64,000 nt of DNA from Ovis canadensis (GCF_042477335.2 NC_091245.1:110890501-110954500); one strand, 5' to 3'; positions 12,640 through 24,419 are shown, numbered from the stretch's first letter. Program-made: numbers and translations. Notes: generated by a model not told the origin, from the letters alone.

Positions 12640-13225
12640 TGGGTACCTAAGGACCAGACAGGTGAGAAGAGCAGGGAGGTGAGGATCCAGGCAGAAGGGA
12701 GAACCTGAGCTGGCACAGGGAGGAACAACATCATGGTCTAAGCAGAGGACGGCAGGTGGGAATAACGGTAGCACCAAGTGGGAGGCAAAGAGTGACAGGG
12801 GTGGGAGGGAGGAATTAGACTATGGGGACCTTCAAAAAACAAGTTAGGGAGCATACGTTTAATCCTATAGGCTGTGTAGACACATGAAAATATTCTGAGT
12901 AGAGATATGAGATGATCTGGTTTGTTTTTAAGATATTGAAGACAAATCACTTTGGAGATTGTATCAGTTCCATTCAGCCGCTCAGTCGTATCTGACTCTT
13001 TGAGACCCCGTGAACACCAGGCTTCCCTGTCCATCACCAACTTGTTCAGATTGTATAGAAACCTGCTGTAATCTGCCAGATAAGAGATAAGATGGCCTGA
13101 ACTAAGAAAGTGATGCTAAGGATGGGGGAAAGGGGATGGATCTGAGGAATATCTAGGCAGTAAAATCAGCAGGACAAGGTAGGAGAGAAAGCAAAGAAAG
13201 GAGATGGAGCAGTCAAGGATGATGC
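12640..13225 (+). repeat. Old mammalian interspersed repeat, family not named
   Basis: Purine-rich decayed sequence (gcagaaggaaga-type wording) whose order resembles a widespread ancient repeat I cannot name with certainty. An 83-bp BovB/Bov-A piece is inserted in it at 12965-13047. Confidence 0.35.
12965..13047 (-). mobile_element. 83-bp BovB/Bov-A 3' fragment with target duplication
   Basis: Very short reversed 3' end of BovB or a Bov-A unit (gctcagtcgtatctgactc). It is flanked by agattgtat at 12956-12964 and 13048-13056 and interrupts an older repeat. Confidence 0.8.
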
Positions 13226-13237
13226 CTGTGTCTGTAG

Positions 13238-14293
13238 TTCAGTTCAGTTCAGTCACTCAGTCTTGTCCGACTCTTTGCAACCCCATGGACTGTAGCTCAA
13301 CAGGCCTTCCTGTCCGTTGCCAACTCCTGGAGTTTACTTAAACTCATGTCCATTGATTCAGTGATGCCATCCAAACATCTCATCCTCTGACATCCCCTTC
13401 TCCTCCTGCCCTCAATCTTTCCCAGTATCAGGGTCTTTTCAGATGAGTCAGTTCTTCATATCAGGTGGCCAAAATATTGGGGATTCAGCTTCAGCATCAA
13501 TCCTTCCAATGAGTATTCAGGATTGATTTTCTTTAGGTTGGACTGGTTTGATCTCCTTGCAGTTCAAGGAACTCTCAAGAGTCTTCTCCAACACCACAGT
13601 TCAAAAGCATCAATTCTTTGGTGGTCGGCTTTCTTTATAGTCCGACTCTCACTTCCATACATGACTACTGGAAAAACCACAGCTTTGACTAGACGGACCT
13701 TTGTTGACAAAGTAATGTCTCTACTTTTTAATATGCTATCTAGCTTGGTCATAACTTTCCTTCCAAGGAGCAAGTGTCTTTTAATTTCATGGCTGCAGTG
13801 ACCACCAACAGTGGTTTTGGAGCCCCCCAAAATAGCGTCTGTCACTGTTTCCACTGTTTCCCCATCTATTTCCCATGAAGTGATGGGACCGGATGCCATG
13901 ATCTTCGTTTTCTGAATGTTAAGCTTTAAGCCAACTTTTTCACTCTCTTTCACTTTCATCAAGAGGTTTCTTAGTTCCTCTTCACTTTCTGCCATAAGGG
14001 TGGTGTCATCTGCATATCTGAGGTTATTGATATTTCTCCCAGCAATCTTGATTCCAGCTTGTGCTTCCTCCAGCCCAGCGTTTCTCATGATGTACTTTGC
14101 ATATAAAAGTAAAATAAGCAGGGTGACAATATACAGTCTTGACGTACTCCTTTTCCTATTTGAAACCAGACTGTTCCATGTCTAGTTCTAACTGTTGCTT
14201 TCTGACCTGCATATAGGTTTCTCAAGAGGCAGGTCTGGGGGTCTGGTATTCCCATCTCTTTCAGAATTTTCCAGACTATGTTGTATGTATGGA
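13238..14293 (-). mobile_element. BovB LINE, 5'-truncated, 1.06 kb
   Basis: A - strand frame of 174 residues (13564-14088) contains NLRYADDTTLMAESEEEL, the reverse transcriptase catalytic box, followed by the BovB C-terminal region. The 3' tail of gaact repeats is at 13238. Probable target duplication tgtctgtag at 13229-13237 and 14294-14302. Confidence 0.9.
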
Positions 14294-14394
14294 TGTCTGT
14301 AGTAGTTTTGAAAAAGCATTTGCAGTGTCTGCCACATAATGGATGTTTGATAAATATATAAATTCAGTGCACTGTCATGATGATGTTTTTTTCC

Positions 14395-14545
14395 ATCATT
14401 AGTAATGAGTGTTAGTGAAATGAATACTTAATAGGAAGTCAAGAGATTCAGATTCTAGTCTTAGTTCATTCACTGTGTGATCCTGAGAAAGTCACACTGT
14501 ATCTTCTATAAAATAAAAGGTCTTAACAGATAAATTCTGAAGACG
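14395..14545 (+). mobile_element. MIR SINE fragment
   Basis: cactgtgtgatcctgagaaa and ctataaaataaaaggtctt match the MIR core order. Confidence 0.55.
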
Positions 14546-15011
14546 CTTCCATCTTTGACTTTTCTGGCAAGATGTTGTGGACCAATATTGAAAACAGACC
14601 ACAGTTTATGACAATGTTTTCATGGGTAAGTGCACTCCAAATTTCCAACAACTAACTTAAAATGAAATTTTGGAGAAGCCTTCTAATTTAAGCACTGCCA
14701 GGACTTTCATATCATTTCCGTTTTTCTCCCTCGGGTGTAATTTCTTTAGGAAGATAAGTCTATGCCTGTCCAAAAATTTTCGAGAGACTATGACACATGT
14801 TTTGGACCTCCTATAACATCTGGTAAAGTGCCAGGGACATTTTCACCACTCAGAATTGAGCTGAATTAAATTGTGTCTCTCTGTAAGAGTTTGATTCTGG
14901 TCCCAAACACTTCAATCCTTGAAGTATACATTCATTTGTTCATCCATCCATTGAATCAACAGGTAGTAATAAAGTACAGAACCAGGTGTAAAAACAATAA
15001 GGCAGTAACAT

Positions 15012-15466
15012 GGGACCTCCCTTGTGGTCTAATGGTTAAGATTCTGAGCTCCTGATGGAAGGGGGCCAGCTGCTGCTGCTGTTGCTAAGTCACTTCAGTC
15101 GTGTCTGACTCTGTGCGACCCCATAGTCGGCAGCCCACTAGACTCCCCAATCCCTGGGATTCTCCAGGTAAGAACATTGGAGTGGGTTGCCATTTCCTTC
15201 TCCAGTGCATGAAAGTGAAAAGTGAAAGTGAAATCGCTCAGTTGTGTCCAACTCTTAGCAACGCCATGGACTGAAGCTTGCCAGGCTCCTCCATCCATGG
15301 GATTTTCCAAGCAAGAGTACTGGAGTGGGGTGCCGTTGTCTTCTCTGGGAGGGGGCCCAGACTGCACTCCTAGTTAGGGAACTAGATCCTGCATGCCACA
15401 ATGAGGATGGGGGGTTTTGCTTGCCTTAACTCTGACTTGGTGCAGCCTAATTAATTAATTGATTAC
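15012..15466 (+). mobile_element. CHR/ART-type SINE interrupted by Bov-A2
   Basis: tRNA-derived ruminant SINE: gacctcccttgtggtctaat at the start and gggaactagatcctgcatgc after the nested Bov-A2, ending in a ttaattaattaatt tail. Confidence 0.65.
15070..15346 (-). mobile_element. Bov-A2 SINE nested in a CHR-type SINE
   Basis: Dimeric Bov-A2 in reverse. It splits an older CHR/ART-like SINE. Flanks gggggccag and gggggcccag suggest a target duplication. Confidence 0.85.
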
Positions 15467-15483
15467 TTGAAAGAATAAGGCAG

Positions 15484-15772
15484 AACTTTGCTGGTGGTCC
15501 AGTAGTTAGGAATTTGCCTGCCAATGCAGGAGATACAAGTTCGATCCCTGGTCGAGGAAGATCCCATATGCTTCAGGGCAGCTAAACCCCTGCGCCACAG
15601 CTACAGAAGCCCATGTACTCTAGAGCCTGTGCTCTGCAAAAGGAGAAGCCACCACAATGAGAAGCTTGTGTACAGAAACTACAGAGTAGCCCCACTCATT
15701 GCAACTAGAAAAAATCCCACGCATACAAGAAGATCCAGGGCAGCCACAAAATAAATAAATGAAATGAAATGA
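15484..15772 (+). mobile_element. CHR/ART-type tRNA-derived SINE
   Basis: tRNA-like head with a B-box-like stretch (gttcgatccctgg) and the body typical of this ruminant family (gaagcccatgtactctagag), ending in aaataaataaat. Confidence 0.75.
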
Positions 15773-16384
15773 AAGCAATAGTTTATGAAATTAAAAAAAA
15801 TTAAAATTAAAAGGCAGCAGTGGTTTACTCAATGGGTGAGCAGTGTAGCAGAGCTGATAAGACGTGTGCAGGATTCCATAATGTGGGCTGGGAAGTAAGC
15901 GATGCCATGTGAAAGAGGAGAAGATAAAGTGATGCAGCTATTTAAAGAAGAGATGAATTACTTCCAGTGAAAAGAAAGTCAAGGTAGCAGTCTGTGTACT
16001 GGTTTGTGCCCTGCACAGAAAACTCTATAGTTATAAGCCCTGTTCAAAGGTTTTCAAGCTGAGAGCTCTGAGATTGCTAATGGAGCCCTGGGGTGTACTG
16101 TCTGACCTACTGGGCAGATTCTGTTGAAGTGAAGCTCATCAGACAAGCCAATGGCCAAACTCTAGTCCTTGGTCTCACAGGGAAGCACAGTGTATAGAGA
16201 GATCCCTGGATTGAATACTAGAGTATGTGGGGTCTGCTCTCATCACTAGACATTTCTGCATTGGGTGACCTTTGGCAATCAGTCCAACTTCAGATACTTC
16301 TGAAGGGTTGCTGGACATGCCTCTTCAGTACTGTGAAGAATAATGGAAGCGATCATGGGAATTAGCATTGTGGGTAATGGTCAC

Positions 16385-16630
16385 TGAGAGCTTTCTGTGG
16401 GCTGTGTGTCTGTCTGAAGCACATTCCTGTATCAATTTATTTAATCTTCACAGTAATCCTGTGAAGTAAGTGGTCCTTTCATCTTTCTTTTGTGTAGTTG
16501 ACATCACTGAGGTAACAGAAACTGTCCCAAGCTCATGCAACTAGAAGGTAGTGTAGAAGGTATCAGACCCAGGTGACATGGCTCCTGAGCCCACACTCGT
16601 TGATGATTATGCCCTGTTGCCTGTCTTCTA
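16385..16630 (+). mobile_element. MIR SINE (MIRb/MIR3-like)
   Basis: atttaatcttcacagtaatc, gtaacagaaactgtcccaag and the end ccacactcgttgatgatt follow the MIR pattern. Confidence 0.6.
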
Positions 16631-16691
16631 GCCTGATAGCACTACATAAATTATGATATGCTATTCAATGTGAGCAATAATGTTGTTCTAA

Positions 16692-16783
16692 AGAGGATCT
16701 TCCCTACCCAGGGATCAAACATGCGTCTCATGTCTCTTGCATTGGCAGGAGGGCTGTTTACCACTAGCAACACCTGGGAAGCC
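16692..16783 (-). mobile_element. Bov-tA SINE fragment (tRNA-derived head only)
   Basis: Reversed head part, gaggatcttccctacccagg to caacacctgggaagcc. The Bov-A part is missing. Confidence 0.75.
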
Positions 16784-16877
16784 TAAAAGAAGTAGGCTAA
16801 TCAGTCTAGACTAAAGGTAAATAAAAGTAGCAACACAGTTATATAGAAAAAGATGATATTACATACACACTTACATC

Positions 16878-17357
16878 AGCGATATTGTAGGTTCCAGACC
16901 ACCACGATAAAGCAAATACTGCAATAAAGAGAGTCAGAGTTTTTTGCTTTCTCAGTGCACATAAAAAGTTATTTTTATATCTTACTGTAGTCTATTACAT
17001 GTGAAATAGCATTTTGTCTTTTTAAAAATGTACAGATCTTAATTTTTAAAATCCTTTATTGCCAAAAAAATGGTAACCTTCATCTGAGCCTTCAGAGAGT
17101 AATAATCTTCTAGCAATAGTAACGTCAAAGATTACTGATTACAGGTCACCATAACAAATAAAAGAATAATGGAAAAGTTTGAAATATTGCAAGAATAACC
17201 AAAATGTGATAGAGACCCAAAGTAAGAAAATAGTGTTGGAACAGTGGGGCCAGTAGACTTGCTGCATGCAGGGATTCCACAAATCTTTGATTTGTTAAAA
17301 AAAATGCACTATTTGCAAAACACAATAAAGCAAAGTTCAATAAAATGAGGTTTGCAT
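16878..17357 (+). mobile_element. Tigger-like DNA transposon, internally deleted
   Basis: Both ends of a Tigger/pogo-type element are present: ggttccagaccaccacgata near the left and acaataaagcaaagttcaat near the right. The transposase-coding centre is missing, giving a non-autonomous 480-bp copy. Orientation is arbitrary. Confidence 0.75.
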
Positions 17358-18175
17358 ATAAATCTTAAGATGTAACTAGTGCTTATACTAGACTCCTGGT
17401 AGTTTGCTCTACTCAGGAGATAAAATTATGAATAGTAATAATTTTGAAAATCATAAACTGATTACCTAGTCCAGCCTTTTCATTGAATGTTTAAAGAAAT
17501 GCCCAGAAATATAAATGCCTTTACTAAGGTCACACTGTTGTCAAAGCAGAGAAAATAAAACTATTTAGTGACTGTAGAATTCAGAATTTAAAGAATGGAA
17601 TGTTCCTAAAAACTAATAATGTGTTAAAAGTTTCTCTTGATTGGTAAATTGATTACCTCTTGTCAAGGTATATTTCTCAATAGTTGAATAATCGAACTGC
17701 TTCTTTAAGTGAATGCTAGAGACATACACTTTTCTTTTCAGTGCTTCTTGTAGAAGGTAAGGAAATAGAGCCTTATTACTCCATTTGTATTATATTACTT
17801 GCCTAATGACAAAGAAATTGTACAAATTTACCTTCTTTTACATTCACATTTAGAGGTGGCTACTTCCTCCATGTGTGTAAGAACCCATCTACCATGGGTG
17901 GGTTGTTGTTTTCTCATCACAGCCTCATTCAAACAATGTTTTTTCATTTAGTCTAGAGAATTTGAACCTCCTACAAGCACCACTTTGATTGCTCTTCACT
18001 TTGGGGGTGAGGAAAACCCTTTTCCCTCCCTGGGTTCCACGGTTCTGCCGCTTTGGTCTCTGGTAAGCGGTTGAAGCAAATCTGATAAAAAGTAAGCTAT
18101 GGTCCTGGCTGATAAGGACTCGCTGTGTGATTCAGATAAGAGCTTTCACAAAAGGAATTCAGGTTCCAGGACAGA
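17358..18175. other. AT-rich intergenic sequence, no gene seen
   Basis: No repeat family or reading frame recognised. Confidence 0.5.
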
Positions 18176-18350
18176 GCCCCAGTATAGGTGGAACTCTGTG
18201 GAGAGGGTTACAAAACAGAACAAAAATAAATAAAATAAATAATAAATAAATAAAAACATGAGCAGGGCTCCAGTAGAGGTGGAACTCCATGGAGAGGATT
18301 ATAAAACAGAACAATAATAAAATAATAAATAAATAAAAACATGAGCAAAA
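18176..18350 (+). repeat. Two-unit tandem duplication, about 88 bp per unit
   Basis: Unit 1 (18176-18264) and unit 2 (18265-18350) share gccccagta/ggctccagta starts, ggtggaactc, tacaaaacagaac/ataaaacagaac, an aataaataa tract and aaaacatgagca ends. They are roughly 90% alike by eye. Confidence 0.85.
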
Positions 18351-18601
18351 TTGCTGTTTGTGGAATGCTTCATCTGTACCAGAAATGTGGATTCTGAATG
18401 GGATTTCCTTAAATGTTCTTTGAGAGAGTCAAATAGAGATCAGACAATTTTTTTCTGACTTTATTTTCTGTTTTTAGAGTGTTTTTACATGCAGCCCAGG
18501 AGACAAGACTGGGTCCCCGATGGCATTTTCTCAAGTTTTGAGTTTGACAGAAAAGGGACTTTTACCTTTGAATAGGTCAGAGGAAACAGGGGTCTAAATA
18601 T

Positions 18602-18780
18602 TGCTTGCATGCTTATTAAGTCACTTCAGTTGTGCCTGTCTATGTGCGACTATGGACAGTGGCCTGCCAGGCTCCTCTGTCCATGGGACTCCTGGGCAAG
18701 AATATTGGAGTGGGTTGCTATGCTTCCCTCCAGGGGATCTTCCAGAGCCAAGGATTGAACCTGAGTCTCTTACATCTCAA
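18602..18780 (-). mobile_element. Bov-tA SINE, truncated head
   Basis: Reversed Bov-A part with part of the tRNA head (ggattgaacctgagtctctt), truncated before the terminal box. Confidence 0.82.
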
Positions 18781-18845
18781 GCAATCTTTTAATTCATTAA
18801 AGAATCAACTCCATAAATAAATAAACATTTATTATGCATGTTTAA

Positions 18846-19048
18846 GGCTTCCCTGGTGACTCAGATGGTAAAGAATCCACATGCAATGCAGGAAACCCGG
18901 ATTTGATCTTTGGGTTGAGAAGATTCCCTAGAGGAGGGCATAGCAACCTACTCCAGTATTCTTGCCTGGAGAATCCCATGGGCAGAGGAGCCTGGCAGGC
19001 TATAGCCCATAGGTTCGCAGAATCAGGCATGACTGAGCGACTAATAAC
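18846..19048 (+). mobile_element. Bov-tA SINE, 12-bp target duplication
   Basis: Forward copy starting ggcttccctggtgactcaga. Exact repeat atgcatgtttaa at 18834-18845 and 19049-19060. Confidence 0.93.
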
Positions 19049-19404
19049 ATGCATGTTTAAAATCCCAGGCCTGAAGAAGGATTTATTCAAAAGATCAAGT
19101 CCCCTCTCTAGACAAGAGGCTCTCCTAGTTTAGTCTCAGATATGCCTCAGATCAAGATGGTATTGGTGTTTGCCTACTAGTTCTGGGGCTGTGGCCTCTA
19201 TCCACACAGAGAGAGCAGGAACAAGGGCGTGGAGAAGTGCTTTTAGTTCAGTGGCAGGGCTCAGGCCCACAACCACAATTTAGGCAGAGCATAACCCTCT
19301 GGCTGCTGCTCAGTGCCCACAAGTTCAGGATGTTGGCACAGAAACAGGTGGCGTCCATCTGGCCTGGTGAACACATGATCTTCTGCAAACATATGATAAC
19401 GCAG

Positions 19405-19473
19405 GCGCCCCAAGCAGCTCTCTAACATCAGGCTCTGTGGCCTCTAAGTACATTTCCACCACCACCGCAGAAG
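19405..19473 (+). other. Candidate exon A of an unidentified gene
   Basis: The segment ends in a strong donor (gcagaag/gtaagagg). In the frame that fits the next candidate exon it reads SGSVASKYISTTTAE and leaves one base (phase 1). The left boundary is uncertain: weak acceptors lie at 19404 and near 19430, and the frame has a stop further upstream. It may be the end of a longer exon, or chance. I do not recognise the protein. Confidence 0.3.
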
Positions 19474-19557
19474 GTAAGAGGGAATCGCTTCTCCAAAGAG
19501 CAAGCCCCAGAACCCACATCCTTTCCCGTTCACTTCTGCTCTGCCCCTCCCCTACAG

Positions 19558-19625
19558 CTGTTTCAGAGTACAAAGACACTTTAGGACGATACATGCAAAG
19601 CTCTCTGGATGCAAACTATGTCTGG
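19558..19625 (+). other. Candidate exon B (68 bp) of an unidentified gene
   Basis: It is flanked by a pyrimidine-rich acceptor (cccctcccctacag) and a perfect donor (tctgg/gtaagt). Joined to candidate exon A in phase, it reads AVSEYKDTLGRYMQSSLDAN then YVW without a stop, ending in phase 0. The intron to the left would be only 84 bp. The product is not recognised. Confidence 0.4.
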
Positions 19626-19727
19626 GTAAGTACCGTTTTATAACTTCAGCTTGGTGTTTGCTGACACATAAAAACAAGCCCTTACTGTCGTCTTTATCCT
19701 GCTTTCTAGTTTTAACTTTTGTTCTCC

Positions 19728-19968
19728 CCCAGCTGGTGGCTGAGACGGGAAAGAATCTGTCTGCGATGCAGGAGACCTGAGTTCAATCCCTGGATCAGGG
19801 AGATCCCCTGGATCTGGAAGATCCTCTGGAGAAGAAAGATTGCCTGTAGAAGGGAATGGTTACCCACTCCAGTATTCTTTCCAGGAGAATTCTATGGACA
19901 GAGAGATTGGCGGACTTATAGTCCATTGGGTTGCAAAGTGTCAGACATGAACTAACACTTTCACTTTC
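19728..19968 (+). mobile_element. Bov-tA SINE between candidate exons B and C
   Basis: Forward, somewhat diverged copy with an internal duplication in the gaagatcccctggag region. It sits inside the putative intron 19626-20053. Confidence 0.82.
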
Positions 19969-20053
19969 CCCCCACCCAGCCTGCATTCTAGAGTTATTTT
20001 TCTTGCTTTTCTGGGTCACTGAGGAAACAATGTCTTTTCCATCTTGCCCCCAG

Positions 20054-20105
20054 GTCCACACCTTTGAAGCTGACACTGTTACCCGAAATGCTAGATTTTA
20101 CCCTG
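20054..20105 (+). other. Candidate exon C (52 bp) of an unidentified gene
   Basis: It follows a strong acceptor (cttttccatcttgcccccag) and precedes a perfect donor (cctg/gtgagt). It continues the frame of candidate exon B as VHTFEADTVTRNARFYP and ends in phase 1. The intron before it (428 bp) was lengthened by a Bov-tA SINE. No further exon was found downstream, where a BovB fragment begins at 20175. Confidence 0.4.
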
Positions 20106-20174
20106 GTGAGTCCATCATTTCTACCCTTAGATTTCCCAAGACAAGTTGATAAATGACATATTTTGAGAAAGCCT

Positions 20175-20536
20175 TATTGTTGCTGTTCTGTTGCTAAGTT
20201 GTGTCTGACTCTTTGAGACCCCATGAATTACACCTCACCAGGCTTCTCTGTCCTTCACTGTCTTCCAGGGTTTGCTCAAGCTCATGTCCATTGAGTGGGT
20301 GATGCCATCCCACGATCTCATCCTCTGTCACCCCCTTCTCCTCCAGCTCTCAATCTTTCCTAGAATTAGGGTTCTATACAGCATCAGTCCTTTCAGTGAA
20401 TATTCAAGGTTGGTTTCCTTTAGGATTGACTGGTTTGATCTCCTTGCAGTACGAGGGATTCTCAAGAGTCTTCTCTAGCACCACAGTTCGAAAGCATCAA
20501 TTCTTCAACACTCAGCCTTCTTTATGGTTAAACTCA
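20175..20536 (-). mobile_element. BovB 3' end fragment with 10-bp target duplication
   Basis: Diverged 3' part of BovB in reverse (recognisable ggtttgatctccttgcagt and caagagtcttctc pieces). It is flanked by gagaaagcct at 20165-20174 and 20537-20546. Confidence 0.8.
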
Positions 20537-20789
20537 GAGAAAGCCTAGGGGTCTGGCAAACACAATATGAGTTAACTCCTAATTAGATAAGAAAGCTAAC
20601 CATGCTAAAGAGAGGTGACCAGTGTTCATGACATTTCGTTGGTTGCATCCTGTCTGATATGTTGATTAAATGTGGGGGACATTAGGAAATGGAATGGGTG
20701 GAGAGTTTTAGGGACAGGAAAAGCGAGAGCCTGGAACCAGATAACTAAATCATTTAAAAATATTTATTGAGGACCTCTATGATAATAAC

Positions 20790-21030
20790 AACAACAGTGG
20801 CAAGAGGCACTACTGAGTGCTTCATCTGTGCCACTCATTAGGCTAAACACTTTCTATGGATTACCTAGTTTGATCTTCACAATGACTATATGAGAAAGAA
20901 ATGATTATTATCCCCATTTAAAGATAAGTAAATCAGAGTTTTGAAAATTAGGTAGCTTGCCAAGGCTTAGAGCCTATATGTGGCTGATTCAGGATTGGAA
21001 CCTCAGTAGTCTGACTTTAAAGTCCATGTA
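20790..21030 (+). mobile_element. MIR SINE
   Basis: gtttgatcttcacaatgact, attatccccatttaaagata and gattggaacctcagtagtct in MIR order. Confidence 0.65.
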
Positions 21031-21302
21031 TAAGCTGAATATCAAGTAAAGGATCATGTGCTTTTTGTTGGACTTTCCAAAAAGTAAAACAACAAGACAG
21101 TATTTGCTCTCATGTAGTTTACAGTTTAATTGTGCAGAACAGCAAATGAATGAATATCATATGTGATAAGAGCCATGATACATTTGTAACTTGTTCATGT
21201 GATAGAACATCACTGGACCTTTGGCTTTCTGCCTCTTTCCCCTTCTAGCCATCCTGTAAATGAATACCAAATTAATCTTCCTAAAGAATTGGATCTTCTA
21301 AC

Positions 21303-21399
21303 TTCCCTTCTCCAGCAGATCTTCCTGACCCAGGAATCGAACCGGGGTCTTCTGCATTTCAGGCAGTTTCTTTATGGGGTGAGTTACTAGGGAAGCCCC
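21303..21399 (-). mobile_element. Bov-tA SINE fragment (head)
   Basis: Reversed tRNA-derived head (cagatcttcctgacccagga). It is followed at once by a later Bov-A2 insertion. Confidence 0.75.
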
Positions 21400-21410
21400 A
21401 CTTACAAAAC

Positions 21411-21541
21411 TGCTGCTGCTGCTAAGTCGCTTCAGTTATGTCCGACTCTGTGCGACCCCATAGACAGCAGCCCACCAGGCTCCCCTCTCCCTGGGATTCT
21501 CCAGGCACGAACACTGGAGTGGGCTGACATTTCCTTCTCCA
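21411..21541 (-). mobile_element. Bov-A SINE monomer, 11-bp target duplication
   Basis: Reversed single Bov-A unit with a (CTG)n tail at the left. acttacaaaac flanks it at 21400-21410 and 21542-21552. Confidence 0.92.
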
Positions 21542-21680
21542 ACTTACAAAACTACAGTAAGCCTAAAACCGCCTCAACTGCAACATGTCTCAGAAAGAAC
21601 TGAAAGGACTAAGAAAGTTTACTCTGGAAAGAGAGGAGACTCAAAGAGAACATAGTAATAATTTTGACATGCTAAAAGAG

Positions 21681-22022
21681 CTATGCTTTTGAACCATGGT
21701 GTTGGAGAAGACTCTTGAGAGTCTTGGACTGCAAGGAGATCCAACCAGTCCATCCTAAAGTAGATCAGTCCTGGGTGTTCATTGGAAGGAATGATGCTAA
21801 AGCTGAAACTCCAATAATTTGGCTACCTCATGTGAAGAGTTGACTCATTGGAAAAGACCCTGATGCTGAGAGGGATTGAGGGCAGGAGAAGGGGATGTCA
21901 GAGGATGAGATGGCTGGATGGCATCACCAACTCAATGGACACTCCTGGTGTGCTGTGATTCATGGGGCCGCAAAGAGTCAGACATGACTGAGCGACTGAA
22001 CTGAACTGAACTAAATGAACTG
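21681..22022 (+). mobile_element. BovB 3' end fragment
   Basis: Last 340 bp of BovB, ending in gactgaactgaactgaac. It is short and in the + orientation. A 7-bp repeat aaaagag at 21674-21680 and 22023-22029 may be its target duplication. Confidence 0.85.
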
Positions 22023-22029
22023 AAAAGAG

Positions 22030-24419
22030 GTATCTTATAGGAAAAAAAGTAATCAGTGGCCCAAAGAATTTCCCAAAATGTATCCACAGACCAGTGGCCT
22101 AGGACACCTACCACATGTCACGGACTATGTTTGGTTTTGAGGATATTACAAAAAGTCCTAAAAATAGTACATTTAAAAAGAAAGCCTGAAAACTAAGAGT
22201 TATTAACTCAGTGGTCTTCAAGCACTAGGAAAAAGAAGTGTTGGGAGTAATTGGGAGAAATGGTGGCAAAGAGAATCTTGGAACCAGGAAGAGAAAGGCA
22301 AGAAACAGCTGGATGTAGGACACCTAAAAAAAAACATGCATCATTATTGGTTTATTTTGTCTTTTTTAAAATGATGATTCAGTATAAGGGGGATGGACAG
22401 TTTAGTCTTTGGAGTCAGTCCTTCCAGGCTCCAAATTCTGCTCCAGTTTTCCCGCTATCTTGGGCAAGATACTGAAACCTTGTGAGCAGATATTTCTCCA
22501 GTCATAATCATGAGGATAATGATTCACATCTCAGAGAAATTAAACAGTAGAGGATGTAGTAACTGTTTCCTTATGTGGGGAAAACCACTAACTCATTATT
22601 AGCGGCATGTACTTTTACTCAACCTCATGAAGACTTGAATGGGAAAGTCATCTTGAAAATGCTAAAGTGAAGAATATGAAAGAACAAAACCAGAAACCAG
22701 GTGGGAGGAAGGCTTTGTATTACTTGGAACATTTTGGAGATAAATGACAGAAATTTACCCTGAATTAGGTAATTTTTTAAAAAAATTCAAAAATAAAAGC
22801 ATGCAACTGTTCATACATCTCAAAAATCCACAGCGGGTGAGCACGGCTCAAATGATGTCATCAGTTGTCCTCTTAATCTCTTGGCTCTTATTCTTCTGTG
22901 TTGGTTTTTTCTGAGGTAGCCATTGTCTAGATTGTAGAAATAATAGCTGATAGCATCTCTAGGCTTATATGGACATTAATTCTTATATGTTTGAAGCAGA
23001 GAAATCTCAGAGGTCATACCAACCTCTGAGTAAAAAAACTATCCCTGCTGGGACCATGTGCCCATCTTTGAAATAATCATCTTTTGTGGTGGCAGGGGAA
23101 GGCAACTCTGATGGCCAAGCACAGTTATGGGTTCCCATCTTTTCCAAGGTTGTCTTTGGTGAATACTCCAGGTTGGTCCATCAGAAAAGTCCATCCCCTG
23201 AACATAGACGAGGGGTAGGGAGCTACAGTTCCTAGAAAAGCAGAATTTTATTTCTGGCAGGAGGAGAAAAAGATAAGGGGGATAAAACCCAAAGGCATGG
23301 AAAGGAGATTGAAATTCAAGATATAGAAAAAAAGGCTGTTGATGTTACAGCTGACAATGAAGTAAAGCCAAAAAGAGTATGGCTTCTCATCACCAGTGCT
23401 AATAAGCTATACTCAATATTCAAGACCATTTCTAGTGTCAGTAAGATTATTATTCCGGCATAGGGATTCTGCCTTACACCTCATATTTTAGAGGTACTCA
23501 TATCATAAATGTAGCCCAAAGTGGACATTAAAAAACACAGGGGTGCCTATACCCTGAAGATCTAGTGTCCAGTGATAGCCTAAGGACAAACAATCCTAAC
23601 ATCTACTTTTATGACTGACACCTTTTACTTCCCCAGAGAAATGCTGATCCACACCTCTTGCCCTTTGTCCTCAAAATAAGAAAGCAACTGTGTCCAAATA
23701 TTATTAAGTTGGTGGGTTATGGCACTGAGGTGGATACAGCCTGGAATGAGAAGAGGTTTGAATGGCAGACAGAAAAAAACAAATGAATTAACTTGTCAAA
23801 CTTGTCCTCTCTGATAACATGAATGCAGTAAGTTCTTGTATAAAATATGATCATTTCTCAGTAGTGCCAATTGTCCATTTTGTTGCTTCTCTCTGCATAC
23901 CAATTTGTAGTTCCACAGAGATTCACCAACTAGCCCAGATTGCACGTGGCAGATGAAAAATGCTTTGCTTGTTAAGCAATTTATATTACTCTTAAGTTTA
24001 GACATCTGTAGCCAACAAAATATAAATAATATTTAAAAAACAAGGTGCTGATTCTTTACATTGGCAAATAAATGGACTCTGATCTCTAGAATTGTAAATA
24101 GTTTTATAAGTTATTAAATATGATTTAAAGTTTCTTCTGTTAGATAAACTTAAAACAATTTAATGGGAAATTTTGTATTTATCAATTATCATTCATATTT
24201 GCCTTTTAACTTTAACATATTTAAATACTTTAGGAGAAAATTACTTTCTTGAAAATATAACGGTTATTTTGTTTGGCAAATCTTCTATATCTACCTTAAT
24301 TTTCATTTTTGGTGGAAATATGCTCAAATCTTGTACAGCTTGAAGGAAGATTTTTTTTTTAATTTAGGTTGGTGAGAATAGGTACAAGTCAAAAATCAAA
24401 AATGTGATAAAAATTAAGA
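22030..24419. other. Intergenic, no gene seen
   Basis: Apart from the possible MIR at 22395-22560, no repeat, coding frame or splice-flanked frame stood out over 2.4 kb. Confidence 0.5.
22395..22560 (+). mobile_element. Possible MIR SINE
   Basis: MIR-like order (tctttggagtcagtccttcc, atcatgaggataatgattc), decayed. Confidence 0.4.

Noticed and set aside
15484-15560. tRNA-like head with B-box-like sequence
   Set aside because: It is the tRNA-derived promoter part of a SINE, one of many such heads; no functional tRNA fold or context.
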